A stretch of 10,236 nucleotides of DNA, taken from a bacterium (lineage in GTDB: Bacteria; T1Sed10-126). A program made the position numbers and the translations under genes. This document shows, one piece after another, positions 7,215-10,236 of the stretch (the stretch's first letter is position 1; each line of letters opens with the position of its first letter). The notes beneath the pieces are model-generated. The model did no database searches. It was not told the DNA's origin and saw only the letters and a program-made list of their open reading frames with translations. The stretch covers positions 1 to 10,236 of the forward strand of contig PWOD01000176.1 in NCBI GenBank assembly GCA_003557545.1. The letters run 5' to 3'.

Positions 7215-7225
7215 TGTAATCTTAG

Positions 7226-7231
7226 CTCCTT
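7226..7231 (-). promoter_or_regulatory. Ribosome binding site of the barrel-protein gene
   Basis: AAGGAG on the - strand, 11 bases before ATG 7214. It rules out the upstream TTG as the main start. Confidence 0.6.
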
Positions 7232-7252
7232 TATACAAGAGGTAATCAACCT

Positions 7253-7276
7253 ATTATCGTATTATCGTATTATAGC
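7253..7276. repeat. Tandem octamer repeat across the stop of the surface-protein gene
   Basis: ATTATCGT occurs at 7253-7260 and 7261-7268, followed by the degenerate copy ATTATAGC at 7269-7276. On the - strand it encodes the last residues Ile-Ile-Arg, the TAA stop and the start of the gap to the next gene. Confidence 0.6.
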
Positions 7277-7531
7277 AATTCTACCGGTTTCAACATCACC
7301 TGTCGAGCTTTCTTTCAGGCGATAAATATAATGTCCACTGCGCACCCGGTTTCCAGAATTATTCCGCACGTCCCAGACGTAGGGATCGTCGGTGGTTCGG
7401 GCGTCAAAGATCCGTTCGCCGGTGATGGTGAACAGTTCGATTTCAAAGGGTCCGTCGTTGAATGAGTTGAATTCGAAACGGATTGTCCCGTCGTCGGAAC
7501 GGAAGGGAACCGGCCCGACCTGGGTGAAGCG
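7262..7531 (-). other. FlgD-like / type-IX-like C-terminal domain
   Basis: The final ~89 residues contain VGPVPFRSDDGTIRFEF, IELFTITGERIF, YVWDVRNNSGNRVRSGHYIY and a GRIAIIR end. This is the pattern of FlgD Ig-like and type A sorting domains, which serve as secretion and attachment signals in type IX substrates. The similarity is recognised by eye; sorting function is inferred. Confidence 0.7.
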
Positions 7532-10236
7532 TAAACCCCGGCCACCTTCGATAAACTTGGCGGTGACTGTTTTGTCGGTCACCATGGGCAGCTGGTCCCG
7601 GGATCTTGTGCTGTTAAACTGATAGTCACTGCTCCATTCGCTAAATGACCAGCCTGAGCCCGGACGGGCCCGCAATTGTGCCGGATCGCCAGCCGGGAGT
7701 TCTACCGGGGCTGTGTAGGTCCGGTTGTTCACCATGACCTCCCCCTCACCGATTAGATTAATTGTTAAAAGCCGGCTGGTCTGGTCAAACTGAGCGGTCA
7801 ATCTTTGTTGATAGTTGACCACCAGCTCCTCGCTGGTTGCGCTGCTGGTCAGGGCCTCAGACCAGCTGCCAAACCCCCAGAATTCTGCCGGTACCGCTTC
7901 GACTGAGATCGTTTCGCCGGCGGGAACCCATAGTTCCCCGGACACTGGCTCTTCGTTAAGCAGCACAGTTCCGTTCCCCTCGATATTGATTGTTAATGGT
8001 ATCTGCTGGGCGGGTATCATCCAGCTTGTCGGGTCAGAGGTTGATAGGTATGGATAACCGTTGTTTTCGTCGAAGGCGGTCCGGTTGATTGTCCAGCCCG
8101 CAGCGATAAAGGTTTCAATATTCTGCATATCACTGGTGGGCAGTGGGTAACCGCCGTCACTCTGATCTGTTTGACTGGCTTCGACATCCCAAAAACTGTT
8201 CTGCACTGCGGCTTCCCAGCCCCGGCTGCCAATCAATCCGCCAACTGAGTACAGGCCGGAAAGTTCGGCGGCGGCAAAGGAGTTTTCAAGGCTGCCGGCC
8301 AGCAGCTCTCCGACCACTCCTCCCACTTCAAAGGTTCCGTCAATCTTTCCAACAGCATAGCTATTTTTAATTGTGGATTCACGGGATTTACCGACTACCC
8401 CCCCTACTCTCGTATTACCATCAAGATCAATCTGGGAGCTGATAGCGGCAACTGCCCCCAGATAAAGCTCCCCGGTCAGACCACCGACATTATTGTTCCC
8501 GGTCAGGGAACCTTTAACTGAATTATGGGATAGGTTGGCATGGCGTGTATAGCCGGCCAGTAAAGCTGTGTTGTCCCGGCCGGTCACAGTCGCTGCTTTC
8601 AGGTGAAGATTTGAGATCTCCGCCGCTGCTCCATCAGGATCACCGGTTACTACCCCGAACAGACCAACATCATCCGAGGAGGGTCGATCTATTTGCAGAT
8701 CGTAAACTGTTCTGTCATTACCCTGGAAAACTCCTGAAAAGGGATTTTCTGTGCTGCCCAGGGGCTGCCATCCGTCCGGGGTGTCGACAAGATTGCTGTA
8801 GCCTGCTGTTTGTGAAGATAGATTGTTTTCCAGGCTGTAATGGGCATATGGTGCCCGCTCTATTTCAGTTAGTTGATACCAGTCGGTAATTCTGTAGGGA
8901 TGTTCTGGGCTGCCCAGACCACCGTCAAAATTCAATACGGTAATCGTTCGGGTTTCACTGAAATCTCCACTGGTAACGGTCAGTTCGGCACCGTCGTCTA
9001 ACAGTTCGGTCCGGTATTCAAAAGGAACCTGCTGCCAGCGGCCGGGATCGACCCGAATTGAGTTGGTGTCCACCACCTGGTCATTAACTCTGAGTTCGAC
9101 CGTCTGTCGGTAGCTATGGTCGTCTATATTGGTAAATCGTCCATAAACTCTGATCTTTTCGCCGGCGGCTGTGGCAAACCGGCTGGGTTCATCAATGATC
9201 TCCACATCAAACCGTGGGGAGCGCAGTAGCGACAGTCCATGGAAACGGGGAGTTGTCTGGTAGTCGGAGGTTTGAAGGTCGATCCGCACCTGGTAGGTGG
9301 TGTGAAAATCTTCCCAGCCAATCTCTACGTTCGACTGGCCGGTCAACTGAATCTGATTACTATGTTCTTCCGCCGGAGTCCCGGGACTTCCGATTACGGT
9401 GACCCAGATCTGTTCTCCGTTTAGCTGATAATCGATACTATCCAGCATCGCCCGGGTGGAGAGCATCTGCCGTTTATCAGAAAGTAGGAAGCCCTGGTTT
9501 GAACGGCGGGTCACATTAACTTTTAATTCGTGTAAATAGGGGGTTACCTCGGTATTCGCCGTGGCGAAATCCTGGAGAATCCAGAGATATTTACCGGTCA
9601 GGTCATCCCCGGTTGAGATATTCGGAACTGACTGCCCATTCTGGGCAATCATCCAGTCACTGTCATGGGGTGGTGTGTCCGGATTGTCTGACACCGCGGT
9701 TCTAAAAGTTATCTGGGTTCCGGCCGGTTCAGTCGCCGTCCACTCGATAGTTGGAATAACCTCAACCTCGGGAATATCCAGCAGGTGGGGGTTGTCAATT
9801 CGCCGGCTTTCTACCTTGTCAAGCACCTCAATTATCACCTGTCCATGGCCGTGATTGATCCCACTTTCAGTTAGCCCATCGTTAACCCCGTCGGTATAGG
9901 AAGATCCGCCTCCCCCGGCGTCGGCCCGGTTAGTTGTAGAGTTACGGGCCCCCATCTGGCCGAACCGTCCGCCCCCATCTCCCCCTCGGACGTTGGTGCT
10001 AGTCGTTTGAGCAGAAGTAGAGTTTGTATTGCCGCCGCGTCCACCAACACCAAACTGGCCATCCAGTTCACTGTTATCATTGGTGCAGAAGCCACCTTCT
10101 CCTCCTTCGTTGGGCATACCGCCCAGTCCTCCCCACTGGGTCATATTCCCGGCAGAACCACCGCCACCACCATACCAGCCCCCTCCGCCGGCACCGCCTC
10201 CGCCGTCACGCCGTGAAAGGGATCCGTTACCGGCTC
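7262..10236 (-). CDS. Large modular secreted surface protein (5' partial)
   Basis: The frame is open through the right edge (first full codon at 10234), so at least 990 residues are present and the N-terminus is missing. ATG 10144 lies inside the glycine-rich domain and is not the start. Domain order (residue 1 = ATG 10144): glycine-rich ALK-like domain, to ~107; two related beta-sandwich modules (~130-213 and ~230-308) each ending Y..(20)..TPxxHxL; a CARDB-like Ig module (~317-404); a GLUG beta-helix region with the usual lead-in GGLGSPEHPYRI (~408-655); two InlB-like B repeats (~715-787, 791-866); and a FlgD-like C-terminal domain (~872-960). No catalytic motif was seen, so an adhesin, matrix or surface-layer role is inferred. 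It is followed by the PorV-like gene, probably in the same transcript. Confidence 0.8.
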   Translation of the reverse strand, partial: AGNGSLSRRDGGGGAGGGGWYGGGGGSAGNMTQWGGLGGMPNEGGEGGFCTNDNSELDGQFGVGGRGGNTNSTSAQTTSTNVRGGDGGGRFGQMGARNSTTNRADAGGGGSSYTDGVNDGLTESGINHGHGQVIIEVLDKVESRRIDNPHLLDIPEVEVIPTIEWTATEPAGTQITFRTAVSDNPDTPPHDSDWMIAQNGQSVPNISTGDDLTGKYLWILQDFATANTEVTPYLHELKVNVTRRSNQGFLLSDKRQMLSTRAMLDSIDYQLNGEQIWVTVIGSPGTPAEEHSNQIQLTGQSNVEIGWEDFHTTYQVRIDLQTSDYQTTPRFHGLSLLRSPRFDVEIIDEPSRFATAAGEKIRVYGRFTNIDDHSYRQTVELRVNDQVVDTNSIRVDPGRWQQVPFEYRTELLDDGAELTVTSGDFSETRTITVLNFDGGLGSPEHPYRITDWYQLTEIERAPYAHYSLENNLSSQTAGYSNLVDTPDGWQPLGSTENPFSGVFQGNDRTVYDLQIDRPSSDDVGLFGVVTGDPDGAAAEISNLHLKAATVTGRDNTALLAGYTRHANLSHNSVKGSLTGNNNVGGLTGELYLGAVAAISSQIDLDGNTRVGGVVGKSRESTIKNSYAVGKIDGTFEVGGVVGELLAGSLENSFAAAELSGLYSVGGLIGSRGWEAAVQNSFWDVEASQTDQSDGGYPLPTSDMQNIETFIAAGWTINRTAFDENNGYPYLSTSDPTSWMIPAQQIPLTINIEGNGTVLLNEEPVSGELWVPAGETISVEAVPAEFWGFGSWSEALTSSATSEELVVNYQQRLTAQFDQTSRLLTINLIGEGEVMVNNRTYTAPVELPAGDPAQLRARPGSGWSFSEWSSDYQFNSTRSRDQLPMVTDKTVTAKFIEGGRGLRFTQVGPVPFRSDDGTIRFEFNSFNDGPFEIELFTITGERIFDARTTDDPYVWDVRNNSGNRVRSGHYIYRLKESSTGDVETGRIAIIR
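7547..8002 (-). repeat. Two InlB-like B repeats
   Basis: Two ~75-residue modules share the order xLTINxxGxGxVxxN, a PAGxxxxxxAxP segment, a WxFxxWS core and an ending VTAxF. The first begins PLTINIEGNGTVLLN and the second RLLTINLIGEGEVMVN. This is the divergent InlB B-repeat fold common in bacterial surface proteins. Confidence 0.75.
8180..8677 (-). repeat. GLUG-type repeats with a 27-residue period
   Basis: VGGLTGE, VGGVVGK, VGGVVGE and VGGLIGS begin at residues 553, 580, 607 and 634, an exact 27-residue (81-base) period. Diverged copies VGLFGVV (493) and ALLAGY (527) precede them. Between copies lie NSYAVGKIDG and NSFAAAELSG, the canonical GLUG linker. The region is expected to form a right-handed beta-helix. 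Confidence 0.8.
9824..10236 (-). other. Glycine-rich ALK-like domain (partial)
   Basis: About 137 residues dominated by Gly, Asn, Ser and Thr, with GGGGAGGGGWYGGGGG near the edge, spaced GG pairs, and the ending ADAGGGGSSYTDGV, then GINHGHGQVIIEVL. The GGGGSSY plus GxGxVxI ending is typical of the glycine-rich domain shared with animal ALK/LTK receptors and of bacterial surface proteins. Only one Cys (residue 20) is visible. Confidence 0.6.

Noticed and set aside
7215-7238. Eight-residue extension of the barrel protein from TTG 7238
   Set aside because: The only good ribosome site lies within the extension, and the signal peptide begins naturally at MKLFFK.
9561-9854. 97-codon frame on the + strand opposite the surface protein
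   Set aside because: It is antisense to a long, domain-supported gene, and its translation shows no recognisable motif.
10142-10144. ATG 10144 as the start of the large surface protein
   Set aside because: The frame continues to the edge with more glycine-rich sequence of the same domain, and no signal peptide follows this ATG.

Overview
The window comes from a diderm (Gram-negative-type) bacterium. It encodes Kdo synthesis, lipopolysaccharide (LPS) core assembly, an MsbA-type lipid flippase, and an outer-membrane barrel next to a large surface protein. Base composition is roughly balanced. GTG and TTG starts are supported by clear Shine-Dalgarno (SD) sites. The lineage cannot be fixed from sequence alone. 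The PorV-like barrel beside a protein with a FlgD-like C-terminal domain recalls uncultivated candidate phyla or relatives of Bacteroidota/Chlorobi, and diderm Firmicutes are also possible.

Layout from left to right: (1) the 3' part of an MsbA-like ABC exporter on the + strand, cut by the left edge; (2) kdsA-kdsD on the - strand, a tight pair 12 bases apart, meeting the exporter tail to tail; (3) a 0.19-kb divergent promoter region whose two predicted -10 boxes overlap in one palindrome; (4) kdsC followed by a long gene on the + strand that fuses a Kdo/heptose-kinase-like domain to a WaaF-type heptosyltransferase; (5) a 106-base convergent gap; (6) on the - strand, a very long extracellular protein, cut by the right edge, followed 47 bases downstream by a PorV/PorQ-family barrel protein.

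The left 6.2 kb forms a partial LPS inner-core cassette. KdsD makes arabinose-5-phosphate, KdsA condenses it with phosphoenolpyruvate to Kdo-8-phosphate, and KdsC dephosphorylates it to Kdo. The fusion protein probably adds a heptose and a phosphate to the core, and MsbA flips the lipid A-core. CMP-Kdo synthetase (kdsB), Kdo transferase (waaA), heptosyltransferase I (waaC) and the lpx genes are not in the window. The right 4 kb looks like a secreted surface adhesin or matrix protein built from a glycine-rich ALK-like domain, beta-sandwich modules, a GLUG beta-helix, two InlB-like repeats and a FlgD/type-IX-like C-terminal domain. Its barrel partner resembles the PorV family that serves type IX secretion.

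The most interesting items are the kinase-heptosyltransferase fusion, the pairing of the surface protein with the PorV-like barrel, and the shared divergent promoter of the split kds genes. No tRNA, rRNA, CRISPR array or insertion sequence was seen.
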